Source of the DNA: Pantoea sp. Cy-639
Lineage (GTDB): Bacteria > Pseudomonadota > Gammaproteobacteria > Pseudomonadales > Pseudomonadaceae
Assembly (NCBI RefSeq): GCF_011752525.1
Contig: NZ_VWXI01000001.1
Location: forward strand, 186,001 to 250,000
Direction: 5' to 3'
Length of the DNA: 64,000 bases
This document shows, in pieces, positions 45,180-54,176 of this stretch; the stretch's first letter is position 1, and every line of letters starts with the position of its first letter. The notes beneath the pieces were generated by a model. It had not been told where the DNA came from. It was given only the letters and a program-made list of their open reading frames with translations, and did no database searches. The position numbers and the translations under genes were made by a program.

Positions 45180-46688
45180 CTAGCGACTGCGCAGCAGCAA
45201 CGACGCCGCCGCGCACCCCAGCAGTGCCACGCAGGACAGGTAAAAGGCATCCGAATAGGCCATCAGGTAGGCCTGCTCGCGCACGCTCTGGTCGATCAAC
45301 GCCAGGGTCTGCATCACCTGTGGCGACTGCGGGTCGACCATCCCGCCCGGCAGGCGCTGCTGCAAGGCGCTGTCGAACAGCGTCAGCCCTTCCCCCACCC
45401 GCACCGAATGAAAACGCTCGCGCTGCGACACCAGTTGCGTGAGCAACGCCGTACCCAGCGCGCCGCCCAGGTTGCGCAGCATCGAGATCAGCGCCGAGGC
45501 CGAGCCGGCCTGGGCCTTGTCCAGGCCTTTGACCGCCAGCACCGACAACGCCACCATGATCAGCGGCTGGCCAATGCCACGTACCACGGTCGAGGGGATG
45601 ATCACGTTGCTGCCCGCATCCACCGTCAACTGCGAGCCCAACCAGCAACCCAGGGCCATGATGGCGAAGCCACTGGCCACCAGCAGCTTGGCGTTGAGCC
45701 AGCGCATCAGCCGCGGCAGCAATGGCGCCAGCAGCAACTGGACCAGCCCGTAGGCGATCAGACTCTTGCCGATCTCGCTGGCACTGTAGCCCTGCACCAG
45801 CGACAGGTAGTTGGGCACCAGGAACACCAGGCCGAAGGTAGCCGCGCCGAACACCGCCATGGCCAGGCTGGCCACGCCGAAGTTGTAACTGCCGAGCAGG
45901 CGCAGGTTGATGAATGGCCGTGCGCCCCACAACTGGCGCTGGATGAACAGGGCCAGGGCAACCACCGCGACAACGCTGAAGGCGACGATGAAGCGCGAGT
46001 CGAACCAGTCCTTGCGTCCGCCCTCCTCCAGCACCACCTGCAACGCCCCGAGCCCCAGGGCCATGGCCACGATGCCCAGCCAGTCGGCCTGACGCAGTGC
46101 GCCACGGTCGCCGGCCTGGCCCTTGATCGACCAGGCCACCGCCGCCAGCAGCGCCGCCCCGGGCGGCAGTTGCAGAAGGAAGATCCAGCGCCAGGAGTAC
46201 ATGTCGGTGAGCCAGCCGCCGATCGAGGGCCCTGCGGCCTGGGCGACGCTGTTGGACAGGCTGAACAGCGCCATCCCCAGCGGGATGCGACTGCTCGGCA
46301 GCTCGGTGATGATCAGTTGCATCGACAGCGGGATCAGCACCGCCCCGGAGGCGCCCTGGATCACCCGCAGGCTGATCATCGTCTCCAGGCTGTTGGCCAG
46401 GGCGCAGCTCACCGAGCTGACCAGGAACACCGCCGAGCCCACCAGCATCACCCGCCGTAGCGAGAACACCTGCACCAGCCAGGCGGTCAGCGGAATCATG
46501 CTGATCTCGGCCACCAGGTAGGCGGTGGAGATCCACGAGCCCTCCTCGAAGCTCGCACCCAGCGCGCCTTCGATTTCCGGCAGCGCGGCACTGGTCACGT
46601 GCACGTTCATGCCGGCCATGAAACAACCGAACAGGCCACCGATCACCGCCACCCAGGCCCGGGCGGAAACCTTTTCCTCAGCGCTCAT
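45180..46688 (-). CDS. DHA2-family MFS drug efflux pump (EmrB-like)
   Basis: 502 residues with about 14 membrane spans. Motifs include the C-like GGWLTDMYSWRWIFLLQLPPG segment and an N-terminal GLFGCFMAGMNVHVTSAALPEI typical of EmrB/QacA drug-proton antiporters. Its ATG lies inside the end of the HlyD gene (11-base overlap). With the adaptor and the NodT-type factor it makes a three-part pump. It could export the NRPS product or confer general drug tolerance. Confidence 0.93.
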   Translation of the reverse strand: MSAEEKVSARAWVAVIGGLFGCFMAGMNVHVTSAALPEIEGALGASFEEGSWISTAYLVAEISMIPLTAWLVQVFSLRRVMLVGSAVFLVSSVSCALANSLETMISLRVIQGASGAVLIPLSMQLIITELPSSRIPLGMALFSLSNSVAQAAGPSIGGWLTDMYSWRWIFLLQLPPGAALLAAVAWSIKGQAGDRGALRQADWLGIVAMALGLGALQVVLEEGGRKDWFDSRFIVAFSVVAVVALALFIQRQLWGARPFINLRLLGSYNFGVASLAMAVFGAATFGLVFLVPNYLSLVQGYSASEIGKSLIAYGLVQLLLAPLLPRLMRWLNAKLLVASGFAIMALGCWLGSQLTVDAGSNVIIPSTVVRGIGQPLIMVALSVLAVKGLDKAQAGSASALISMLRNLGGALGTALLTQLVSQRERFHSVRVGEGLTLFDSALQQRLPGGMVDPQSPQVMQTLALIDQSVREQAYLMAYSDAFYLSCVALLGCAAASLLLRSR

Positions 46689-47814
46689 CGCGGGCCTGCC
46701 GAGTGTCCACGGTGGCGATCACCGACATCCCCGGGAGTAACCGGGGCGTGCCATCGGCCGTCGCTGCGAGCTGGATGCGCACCGGGAAGCGCTGGACGAT
46801 CTTGGTGAAGTTGCCAGTGGCGTTGTCCGGCGGCAGCAGCGCGAACACCGCGCCGGAGCCGGGCGAGACGCTGTCCACCGTGCCCTGCCAGTGCTGGCCG
46901 AAGGTGTCCACCTCGAGGGTCACCGGCTGGCCGGGACGCATGTGCGCCAGTTGGGTCTCCTTGAAGTTGGCAACCACATAGGCCTGGGCCACGGGCACCA
47001 CGGCCAGCAACGGCAAGCCCGGGGTGACATATTGCTGCTGGCGCACCTTGCGCTGGCCGACCACGCCGTCGAACGGCGCGCGGATCTCGGTGTCAGCCAG
47101 GGCGCTGCGGGCCAGCGCTGCCTCGGCACGGGCCTGCTCGAGGTCGGCCTGGCGCTGTTGCAACTCGGCTTCCAATTGTCGGCCCTGCTGCGCCAGCACG
47201 GCCTTTCGCGCATGCTGGCGAGCCAGTTCGGCGTCGGCGGCACGCTGCAAGGCGTGGGCCTGAATGCGCGTAGCCCGGGCCTGCTCCATGCGCTGCACGC
47301 TGGCCGCCTGCCACTCGGCCAGGCGCTGGTAGCGCTGCCAGTCGGCCTCGGCCCGCTGCGCCTCGCCACGGCTGCCACCGCGCTCGGCCTCGGCACGGGC
47401 GATGGCCTGGACTTGCTCGTCCTGCTCGGCGGCGAAGGTGCGCAGGCGCATCTGCTGCACCTGCACCGCCGCCTCGCTCACCGCCAGACGTGCCTCGGCC
47501 TTGCGCAGATGGTCGCGAAAGTCGCGCTCATCCAGGCGTACCAGCAGGTCACCGGCCTTGACGGTGGCGTTGTCGGCCACCGTCACCTCGGCCACATAGC
47601 CGCTGACCCGGGCACTGATCGGCGCCCAGTCGGCGCGTACGTAGGCGTCGTCGGTCTGCTCGAGGAAGCGGCCATCCAGCCACCAGTAGCCGCCATAGGC
47701 CGCCAGCAGCAGCCCCAGGCCAGCGCCCAGGCCTAGGCGCAGCAGGCGCTGGCGTCTGCGGGCGCGGATCTGTTCGAGGGTATGCTGGGGATCTGGGCTG
47801 ACCGCCTGGTTCAT
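46678..47814 (-). CDS. HlyD/EmrA-family efflux adaptor
   Basis: 378 residues: a cytoplasmic N-terminus, one membrane anchor (LGLGAGLGLLLAAYGGYWWL, about 27-46), then the biotinyl-lipoyl-like domain (DAYVRADWAPISARVSGYVAEV), a long coiled-coil hairpin rich in Ala, Glu, Arg and Gln, and the barrel domain (APFDGVVGQRKVRQQQYV). This is the membrane fusion partner of the MFS pump that follows. I chose the ATG at 47814. Confidence 0.93.
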   Translation of the reverse strand: MNQAVSPDPQHTLEQIRARRRQRLLRLGLGAGLGLLLAAYGGYWWLDGRFLEQTDDAYVRADWAPISARVSGYVAEVTVADNATVKAGDLLVRLDERDFRDHLRKAEARLAVSEAAVQVQQMRLRTFAAEQDEQVQAIARAEAERGGSRGEAQRAEADWQRYQRLAEWQAASVQRMEQARATRIQAHALQRAADAELARQHARKAVLAQQGRQLEAELQQRQADLEQARAEAALARSALADTEIRAPFDGVVGQRKVRQQQYVTPGLPLLAVVPVAQAYVVANFKETQLAHMRPGQPVTLEVDTFGQHWQGTVDSVSPGSGAVFALLPPDNATGNFTKIVQRFPVRIQLAATADGTPRLLPGMSVIATVDTRQARDER

Positions 47815-47970
47815 GCTGGGCTCCGTCCGATGAAGGGAGCGCCAGATTAAGGAAATCTGCACTTGTCTATCGCTCGCGAATCAGCCATCGAACATCGCGA
47901 AATGGACAACAGTTCAAGATCCCAGCCTTATCTGACAAGCAGTCTTAGTGGCTTCCCACTTGAATCACCG

Positions 47971-48843
47971 TCACGGCTGTAGGCAGGCCAGGATCTGTTC
48001 CGCGGCGGCAGCAGGGTCCTCCTGCATGAAGCAATGCCCGCCCGCCACCTGCCGGGCGCTCACCTGCGGGTTGAGCCGCACCAGCCGTTGCACCGAGCGT
48101 GGCACGAACGGATAGGTCCGCTCGCCGTAGAGGATGCAGGTCGGCGTCTGGATCCGCGCCAGTTGCTGCCACATGCGCTCGGGGAACGAGCTGAAGATCT
48201 CCACCTCGCGGCTGGGCCGGCATTTAAGCACCACTCCCTCGCCGCAGTCACCGATGGCGTGCTCCACATAGGCATGCAGCGCCGTATCGGTCCACCCTTT
48301 GAAGATCCCCCGCCCCTGCAACGAGGCCAGCGCCGCCTGGCGATCGGGCCAATGGCTGCGCCGCGTCGCCGCCTTGCGCGCCAGGCCGTGGCGACGGTGC
48401 AACCCGACCAGCGCCGCCGCCCCCAGCACACCGAGCATGGCACGGCTGAACAGGACCGGGTCGAGCAGCACCGCACGCTGGAACAGCCCGGGCCGGGTCG
48501 CCAGGATCAATGCGCTCAGCACCCCGCCGAAACTGTGCCCCAGCGCCAGCCGCGGCACCTCGCCATACTCGCCGCGCCCGGCCTCGAACGCCTCCACCGC
48601 CAGCGCCGCGCTGCGGTTCCAGCCGACGAAGCTACCACCATGATCGCTGTCGCCATGACCCTGCACATCGCTCAACCACAGATCGAAGTGCTCGGCCAGG
48701 CGCAGCAGCAGCGGCTGGTAGGCCAGGCTGCAGAAGCCGTTGCCATGCAGAAAGTGCAGCAGTGGCCGCCCGCTGGCCGGCGTACGCCAGCCCCGCAGGG
48801 TAAAGCCTTCGGCGCACTCATGGGACCAGGGAATCAATTCCAT
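47971..48843 (-). CDS. Alpha/beta hydrolase
   Basis: 290 residues with the oxyanion segment HFLHGNGFCS, nucleophile elbow LGHSFGGVLS (near 105), the acid region LYGERTYPF and the catalytic His in VAGGHCFMQEDP. Cytoplasmic, no signal peptide. The substrate is unknown. It lies 18 bases after the LysE gene in the same direction, so they may be co-transcribed. Confidence 0.88.
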   Translation of the reverse strand: MELIPWSHECAEGFTLRGWRTPASGRPLLHFLHGNGFCSLAYQPLLLRLAEHFDLWLSDVQGHGDSDHGGSFVGWNRSAALAVEAFEAGRGEYGEVPRLALGHSFGGVLSALILATRPGLFQRAVLLDPVLFSRAMLGVLGAAALVGLHRRHGLARKAATRRSHWPDRQAALASLQGRGIFKGWTDTALHAYVEHAIGDCGEGVVLKCRPSREVEIFSSFPERMWQQLARIQTPTCILYGERTYPFVPRSVQRLVRLNPQVSARQVAGGHCFMQEDPAAAAEQILACLQP

Positions 48844-48861
48844 CTACAACACTCGTCGACG

Positions 48862-49482
48862 CTAGGAAAACGCCGATTCTACAAACAGCAGCGGATACAG
48901 TGAAATCACCAGCAGCACGGCCATCAGGACATTGAACAGCACCACCGCACGCGGATTGCGCAACAAGTTGCGCAGCGCGCTGCCGAACATCACCCACACA
49001 CCGACGCTGGGCAGGTTGACCAGGGCGAACAGCGCGGCGATCACGACCACGTTGAACACATAGCCCTGGGCCGGCGTATAGGTGGTGATCGCCCCCACCG
49101 CCATGACCCAGGCCTTGGGGTTGACCCACTGGAACGCCGCCGCGCCCCAGAAGCCCAGAGGCTTGCGACTGGCGTCGAGCTCGCCGGACATCGGCCCGGA
49201 AGTGGCGATCTTCCACGCCAGGTACAGCAGGTAGGCCGCGCCGGCATAACGCAGGATGCCGTACAGCGGCGGCCAGGCCTTGAACACTTCGCCCAGCCCC
49301 AGGCCCACCGCGAGCACCATGACCATGAAGCCGACGCTGATGCCCAGCGCGTGGGGAATGCTGCGGCGCACCCCGAAGTTCAGCCCCGAGGCCAGCAACA
49401 TGGTGTTGTTCGGGCCGGGCGTGATGGACGAGACGAAGGCGAACAGCACGAAGGCGCTGAGCAGGTCGAGGGAGGCAAACAT
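48862..49482 (-). CDS. LysE-family amino acid exporter
   Basis: 206 residues, six membrane segments, with SSITPGPNNTMLLASGLNFG and FQWVNPKAWVMAVGAITTY. The proline-glycine-proline loop is canonical. An unusual pair of interleaved palindromes lies directly upstream, suggesting control by a dedicated regulator such as a MocR/GntR-type protein not present here. Confidence 0.92.
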   Translation of the reverse strand: MFASLDLLSAFVLFAFVSSITPGPNNTMLLASGLNFGVRRSIPHALGISVGFMVMVLAVGLGLGEVFKAWPPLYGILRYAGAAYLLYLAWKIATSGPMSGELDASRKPLGFWGAAAFQWVNPKAWVMAVGAITTYTPAQGYVFNVVVIAALFALVNLPSVGVWVMFGSALRNLLRNPRAVVLFNVLMAVLLVISLYPLLFVESAFS

Positions 49483-49542
49483 GGCGGGAGTACCGGGTTC
49501 TGGTTATCGTTCGACCACGGTAGCGGAGTGGCAAGGCCAGCA

Positions 49543-49602
49543 ACCGGTACAGTTACCTAAAATTAAACAGATACACATAACTGCACCGGTCGATTGTATC
49601 TG
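49543..49602. promoter_or_regulatory. Interleaved inverted repeats before the LysE gene
   Basis: ACCGGTACAGTTA (49543-49555) pairs with TAACTGCACCGGT (49578-49590), one mismatch in 13. CAGATACA (49568-49575) pairs perfectly with TGTATCTG (49595-49602). The second pair is interleaved with the first. The site lies between the divergent LysE and acetyltransferase genes. Confidence 0.65.
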
Positions 49603-49665
49603 GCCTCGGCAGGCCTGCGCCATGCCGTTACCATGGCTGCCACAACAATCACAGGGAAGCCCGCC

Positions 49666-50145
49666 ATGAGCCTGACCATTCGCCCCGCCGTGCGCAGCGA
49701 CGCCGCGCAGATCCTCGCCTTCATCACCGAACTGGCCGACTATGAGCGTGCCCGCCACGAAGTGGTGGCGACCCTGGCCGACATCGAGCACAGCCTGTTC
49801 GACGAAGGCAGCACCGTGCGCAGCCTGATGTGCGAACGCGACGGCCAGGCCATCGGCTTCGCCGTGTATTTCTACAGCTACTCCACCTGGCTGGGGCGCA
49901 ACGGCATCTACCTGGAAGACCTGTACATCACTCCCGAACAGCGCGGCGACGGCGCCGGCCGCACACTGCTGCGGCACATCGCCCGCGAGGCGGTGGCCAA
50001 CCAGTGCGGGCGTCTGGAGTGGAGCGTGCTGGACTGGAACACCCCGGCGATCGGCTTCTACCAGTCGCTAGGCGCCGCGCCGCAGGACGAGTGGATTCGC
50101 TACCGCCTCGATGGCGAGGGGCTACGCCAGTTCGCCGAGGGTTGA
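49666..50145 (+). CDS. GNAT-family N-acetyltransferase
   Basis: 159 residues of the GNAT fold: MSLTIRPAVRSDAAQILAFI at the start, acetyl-CoA-binding segment LYITPEQRGDGAGRTLLRHIA (Q/R-x-x-G-x-G/A) and WSVLDWNTPAIGFYQSLGA near the end, as in diamine (SSAT-like) acetyltransferases. It likely acetylates a small amine. The ATG at 49666 follows the ribosome site AGGGAAG. Confidence 0.92.
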   Translation: MSLTIRPAVRSDAAQILAFITELADYERARHEVVATLADIEHSLFDEGSTVRSLMCERDGQAIGFAVYFYSYSTWLGRNGIYLEDLYITPEQRGDGAGRTLLRHIAREAVANQCGRLEWSVLDWNTPAIGFYQSLGAAPQDEWIRYRLDGEGLRQFAEG

Positions 50146-50319
50146 GGGCGACGCTGGACAACGACACCCGCCGGCACGAAACTGCCCGGTTCGTACAGGT
50201 GATTGGTGATTTTCCCGAAACAACTGCGCAACTTCTTGCGCAGTCCACTGAAAAGTCAAAATCCTGAAATCCAATATTCTCGAATATCAATAGATGACTC
50301 GATAAAGCACTTGCTGCCA

Positions 50320-50751
50320 TCAAGGTTCGCGCTCATTCCCCCAGAACGAAGTACGCGTCAACACCGGTACTTCGACCCGGCGACGCTGACCGGCGTATTC
50401 GATCAGCAGTCCACCGGCCTCGATCGCCAGCAAGCGCACGCCACGGGCCAGTTCTTCGCCAGTGCGCACCGCGCGGGCCGGGCCGCCGTCCAGGCTGACG
50501 ATGGCCACCGCGCCCTGGCTGCCGGCCATCACACCGCTGACCTTGATGTCCACCTGGGCCGGCAAGTCGGCGAACCAGCGCCCCGCCGGCGTGTCCCCCA
50601 GCACTTGTAGTGCAGGCGCCTCTGGTGCGGCAACCACCGGCGACCGCTGCAACAGGAGGCTGGTCCAGGTCGCCAGCCCGGCGGCGGCGGCCAGTAGCCC
50701 CAGGCCCTGCAACAACAGGCCAGGGGAAATCGAGAAACGGTCGAATCGCAT
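50320..50751 (-). CDS. GspC-like type II secretion protein, short form
   Basis: 143 residues: one N-terminal membrane span (GLLLQGLGLLAAAAGLATW, about 11-29) and a homology-region domain (LQVLGDTPAGRWFADLPAQV...GSQGAVAIVSLDGGPARAVRTGEEL). This resembles the inner-membrane GspC/XcpP protein without its C-terminal PDZ or coiled-coil part. It is divergent from two pseudopilin-like genes. No secretin, ATPase or platform gene is present in the window. Confidence 0.72.
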   Translation of the reverse strand: MRFDRFSISPGLLLQGLGLLAAAAGLATWTSLLLQRSPVVAAPEAPALQVLGDTPAGRWFADLPAQVDIKVSGVMAGSQGAVAIVSLDGGPARAVRTGEELARGVRLLAIEAGGLLIEYAGQRRRVEVPVLTRTSFWGNEREP

Positions 50752-50867
50752 GGTCGCGGGCTCCTTGTGCGCCAGGCCCCGAGCATACCGGGCAATGTTC
50801 ACGGTTTTGTTTCACATCACGATCATCTTGCCCAGGCATGCTGGCCGCCTGGAGCAGGAGCGAGCAT

Positions 50868-51302
50868 GTGAACGGACAACGAGGTTTCACCCTGATCGAA
50901 CTGATGGTGGTGCTGGTGATCGTCGGCATCGCCAGCGCCGCCATCAGCCTGAACATCCGCCCCGACCCGGGCAAGCACCTGCGTGCCGACGCCGAGCGCC
51001 TGGCCCGCCTGCTGGAGCTGGCCCAGAGCGAGGCCCAGGCCGATGGCCAGGCGCTGCGATGGCAGAGCGACCAGGACGGCTATCGCTTCGTCCGCGCCGA
51101 CGGCCAGGTACTCGACGAGGGCCCCTTGAAACCCCGCCATTGGCAGGCCAGGCCGGTCAGGGTGCAGGTAGAACCACGCGGTTCGGTATGGCTGGACGGC
51201 GAATGGATCGGTACCCCGCTGACGCTGTACCTGAGCAGCGGTGCACTGCGCCTGGAGCTGGCGCGCGGCGCCGCCGGGCAGGTGCGGGTGAGCCAGCCAT
51301 GA
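50868..51302 (+). CDS. Type II secretion minor pseudopilin, GspH-like
   Basis: 144 residues beginning at a GTG (50868) with ribosome site CAGGAG. It carries the prepilin signature GQRGFTLIELMVVLVIVGIA with cleavage after Gly and the +5 Glu, then a globular domain resembling GspH/FimT. It overlaps the next gene as ATGA. It needs a prepilin peptidase encoded elsewhere. Confidence 0.82.
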   Translation: MNGQRGFTLIELMVVLVIVGIASAAISLNIRPDPGKHLRADAERLARLLELAQSEAQADGQALRWQSDQDGYRFVRADGQVLDEGPLKPRHWQARPVRVQVEPRGSVWLDGEWIGTPLTLYLSSGALRLELARGAAGQVRVSQP

Positions 51303-51898
51303 ACCATCGGCGACAGTCAGGCTTCACCCTGATCGAGGTGATGATCGCCATTGTGCTGATGGCGCTGGTCAGCCTGATCGCCTGGCGCGGGCTGGACAGC
51401 GTCAGTCGCGCCGACCGCCACGTACGCCAGGCCAGCGAGGACAACCAGGCGCTGCTGCGAGTGTTCCAGCAACTGGAGCGCGACCTGGCCCTGCGCGCCA
51501 CCCTGGAACTGGCCGAACCCGCCCTGCCCGGTCGCGAGCCGGCGGGCAAGCCGCTGCTACCTGCGGTGCGTGTGCGCGCCGAGCGCCTGGAACTGGTGCG
51601 CAGCGGCGCCGAGCCAGGAAGCGGCCTGCAGCGGGTGCGCTGGTATGTGCGTGGCGGCACCCTGTATCGCGCCGCCGCGCCAGTACGCGAGCGCTATCCA
51701 TTGCCGGCGCCGAAGGCCGCAGTGGCGGTGCTGGACAACGTCACGGCCTTCGACCTGAGGAGCTGGCAACCCAAGGCCGGCTGGCACACGTCAGCCGGAG
51801 AGGCCAGCGACAATCCCGCCGGGCTGGAAATACGCCTGACCTGGCGCGGCCCCCAGGGCGACGAGGTCTATCGCCAGGTACTGGGGCCGTTCAACTGA
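51299..51898 (+). CDS. Type II secretion minor pseudopilin, GspJ-like
   Basis: 199 residues with prepilin signature QSGFTLIEVMIAIVLMALVS, followed by FQQLERDLALRATLEL and a C-terminal LEIRLTWRGPQGDEVYRQVLGPF typical of GspJ. It is co-translated with the GspH-like gene. Its last eight bases overlap the convergent fecR-like gene. Confidence 0.85.
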   Translation: MNHRRQSGFTLIEVMIAIVLMALVSLIAWRGLDSVSRADRHVRQASEDNQALLRVFQQLERDLALRATLELAEPALPGREPAGKPLLPAVRVRAERLELVRSGAEPGSGLQRVRWYVRGGTLYRAAAPVRERYPLPAPKAAVAVLDNVTAFDLRSWQPKAGWHTSAGEASDNPAGLEIRLTWRGPQGDEVYRQVLGPFN

Positions 51899-52799
51899 CC
51901 AACACCACGCCCCCTGGCAATTCCAGGCAACGTGCGCCATAGGCGCTGCGGATCAGCTCCGCCGCCTGGGGCAACTGGTCGAAACTGAAACGCGCCTGCA
52001 CTCGACGACGACCCAGCGACGGGTTGAGCAATACCAATCGTCCCGGCCGGTAACGGTTGATCTCGTCGATCACCTGGGCCAGCGGTGCATCGCGGAACAC
52101 CAGCATGCGCTCGCGCCAGGCCATGACCTGGCTGGCATCGAAGGGCTGCGCGGCGCCGATGCGCTGGGCGCCGTAACGCAGTTGCCGACCTGCCGGCAAC
52201 GCCTCGACCTGGCCCAGGGCAGCAATCCGCAGTTCGCCGCTCAGGCAGGTGACGCAGACGCCGTCGTCGTCCTCGCGCACATTGAAGCGCGCCTGCTCGG
52301 CGCTGATCACGCCCTCCGCGGCACGTACCTGCACCGCCTGGCTGGCCTGCACCTCGATCTCGCCACTGAGCAGGGCGATGCCTTGTGCCTGGCGACCGAT
52401 CCGGGTGCGCACGTTCAGTTCCAGGTCGATGCCCGGCGCCAGTGCGACACGGCGTTGCTCGCCGGGCTCGGTTTCGAATGCCACCGCTGGCGCCGCGAAG
52501 TCCTCGAACAGACCGCCGCGCCAGACGAGCAAGGCCGCCGAAGCAGCTACCGCCCCGCCCAACAGGGCCCGACGGTTGATCCGCGTCATGGGAGCTGCCT
52601 GCCGAGCCTGGCGCGCCGCCGGCTCCAGGAGGCGCCAGAGCATGCGCGCCTCGGCGAAGGCTTCGGCATGCGCCGGACTGCGCGCGCACCATTGCTGCAG
52701 AGCCAGGGCATCGTCCTGGGTGGCCTGGCCGGAGGTCAGCCGCACGAGCCAGTCCTGGGCCTGGCGCTGCAACTCGGGATCGGGCGAGATCTGGGGCAT
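51891..52799 (-). CDS. FecR-family anti-sigma/signalling protein
   Basis: 302 residues from the ATG at 52799 (an in-frame GTG at 52808 is also possible). The N-terminal DUF4880 domain has WLVRLTSGQATQDDALALQQW; a membrane span follows (LLGGAVAASAALLVW); then the FecR domain (VAFETEPGEQRRVALAPGI, LLSGEIEV) and the C-terminal DUF4974 (APLAQVIDEINRYRPGRLVL). It transmits a signal to the sigma factor encoded upstream. No TonB-dependent receptor gene is adjacent. Confidence 0.93.
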   Translation of the reverse strand: MPQISPDPELQRQAQDWLVRLTSGQATQDDALALQQWCARSPAHAEAFAEARMLWRLLEPAARQARQAAPMTRINRRALLGGAVAASAALLVWRGGLFEDFAAPAVAFETEPGEQRRVALAPGIDLELNVRTRIGRQAQGIALLSGEIEVQASQAVQVRAAEGVISAEQARFNVREDDDGVCVTCLSGELRIAALGQVEALPAGRQLRYGAQRIGAAQPFDASQVMAWRERMLVFRDAPLAQVIDEINRYRPGRLVLLNPSLGRRRVQARFSFDQLPQAAELIRSAYGARCLELPGGVVLVS

Positions 52800-52828
52800 G
52801 GTGCTCACATGAGGAGGTCGACTATTGA

Positions 52829-53371
52829 TCAAGACGGTTTTCCCGCGCCGGGACCGAAGCGCTGAAACACTTTTCGATCCAGACGCATCGCGCAATGGCC
52901 CAGGGCAGCCTTGAGTTCTTTCTCCACGGTGCGCGTGGAAATGCCGAAGCGCTGGGAGATCTCCTGGTGCGAAGCCTCTTCCAGGCGCGCGGCGATGAAG
53001 ATCCGCCGGCGCCGGGCCGGCAGCTCATAGAGCGCGCCGAGCAGATTCTGGATCTCGCGCTGGCCACCGACGATACGTGCCGGGTCCTGGTCCTCGGCCA
53101 CTTGCAGCAGGGTTTCGATCTCGGCCCCGGTCAGCAGCCGTGCATCGGCCTCGCGACGGTCGGCGGCGACGTTCAGCGCCATGCGATAGAGGTAGGCGCC
53201 GGGCTTCTGCAGATCCTGCGCCGCGTCCATGCGGTCGACCCGCAGGTAGGTTTCCTGCAGTACATCGTGGGCCAGGTCATCGGAGCCGAGCCGGCGCTTC
53301 AGGCGAATCCTGAAGGCATCGTAGGAATTCAGAAACAGCTTGAGCAGCGCACTGTCCCGAGGTTTGTTCAT
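52829..53371 (-). CDS. FecI-family ECF sigma factor
   Basis: 180 residues: sigma-2 region DLAHDVLQETYLRVDRMD and sigma-4 region FIAARLEEASHQEISQRFGIS then TRTVEKELKAALGHC. FecI-type sigma factors answer surface signals relayed by FecR. Its ATG overlaps the stop of the STN gene (ATGA), making one operon STN-fecI-fecR. Confidence 0.93.
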   Translation of the reverse strand: MNKPRDSALLKLFLNSYDAFRIRLKRRLGSDDLAHDVLQETYLRVDRMDAAQDLQKPGAYLYRMALNVAADRREADARLLTGAEIETLLQVAEDQDPARIVGGQREIQNLLGALYELPARRRRIFIAARLEEASHQEISQRFGISTRTVEKELKAALGHCAMRLDRKVFQRFGPGAGKPS

Positions 53372-54015
53372 GCCGCCGCAGCTCCTTGCGAAAATGGGCA
53401 ATCCATAGGTACCGGGCGCAGCAGCAAGGTCAGCGGCTGCGCCAGGGATGTCGGCGGTGCCCGTTCCAGGCGCACCGCGCGCAAGCGTTCGATCACGGCC
53501 ACGTCGCGGGCATGATCGCCAGTCGAGGCCAGCAAGCGGCTCTGCACCAGTTGGCCACGTGCATCGATCCATACCTGCAGGGCCGCCCGGTAGTTGCCAG
53601 GACGGGTCAGTGCCGAGCCACACAACGCATGCTCGACGGCCTGTTGCAACACCACGCCATAACTGTCCGCCGAACCGCCCGGGGCATGGCCGCGCGCCGT
53701 AGCGCCACGCAGGCGCAGCGGCTGCACGGTGAATCCGCCGGCCACACCGTAGCGCGCCTCGAGCCCGGTGCCCTGGAGCAGGCGCTGCAGCCCTTCACGG
53801 GCCGGATAACGCCCCTGCACCGGGCTGGAGCGTTGCCCGGCCAGCAAAGCCTGGTCGACCAGTACCGCCAGCCCGCTCTGCCGGGCGAAACGATCCAGGG
53901 CCATGTCCAGGGGTTGCGCCGGGATGTCGAGGGTCAGCAGGCCATGGCCACGCGCTGGCCACGAAACCAGCAGCCAGGCCAGCAGCACGAGACCGGCCAC
54001 AAGGAATGCACGCAC
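53368..54015 (-). CDS. Stand-alone STN-domain protein with TonB-like C-terminal domain
   Basis: 215 residues from a GTG at 54015, chosen because AAGGAGG lies 11 bases upstream and the product then begins with a clean signal peptide (FLVAGLVLLAWLLVSWPARG). An STN domain follows (LDIPAQPLDMALDRFARQSG, SPVQGRYPAREGLQRLLQGTG), the signalling module usually fused to TonB-dependent receptors or secretins. The C-terminal part (RAALQVWIDARGQLVQSRLL) resembles a TonB C-terminal domain. It may carry the signal to FecR without a receptor fused to it. Confidence 0.82.
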   Translation of the reverse strand: MRAFLVAGLVLLAWLLVSWPARGHGLLTLDIPAQPLDMALDRFARQSGLAVLVDQALLAGQRSSPVQGRYPAREGLQRLLQGTGLEARYGVAGGFTVQPLRLRGATARGHAPGGSADSYGVVLQQAVEHALCGSALTRPGNYRAALQVWIDARGQLVQSRLLASTGDHARDVAVIERLRAVRLERAPPTSLAQPLTLLLRPVPMDCPFSQGAAAA

Positions 54016-54176
54016 GGATGAGCAGGCCTCCTTGCTTGGCCGCCGTTGCCGGGGAAGTGTCATCCTGGGGCCTGTGTATGACGCGGTGGTGACAGCCGAT
54101 GGCAACCAAAGCTTCACCCCGATGCCAGGTGACGCGGGCTAGACTCTGGCTTCGGGCCAATCGAGGAGCGAGATGC

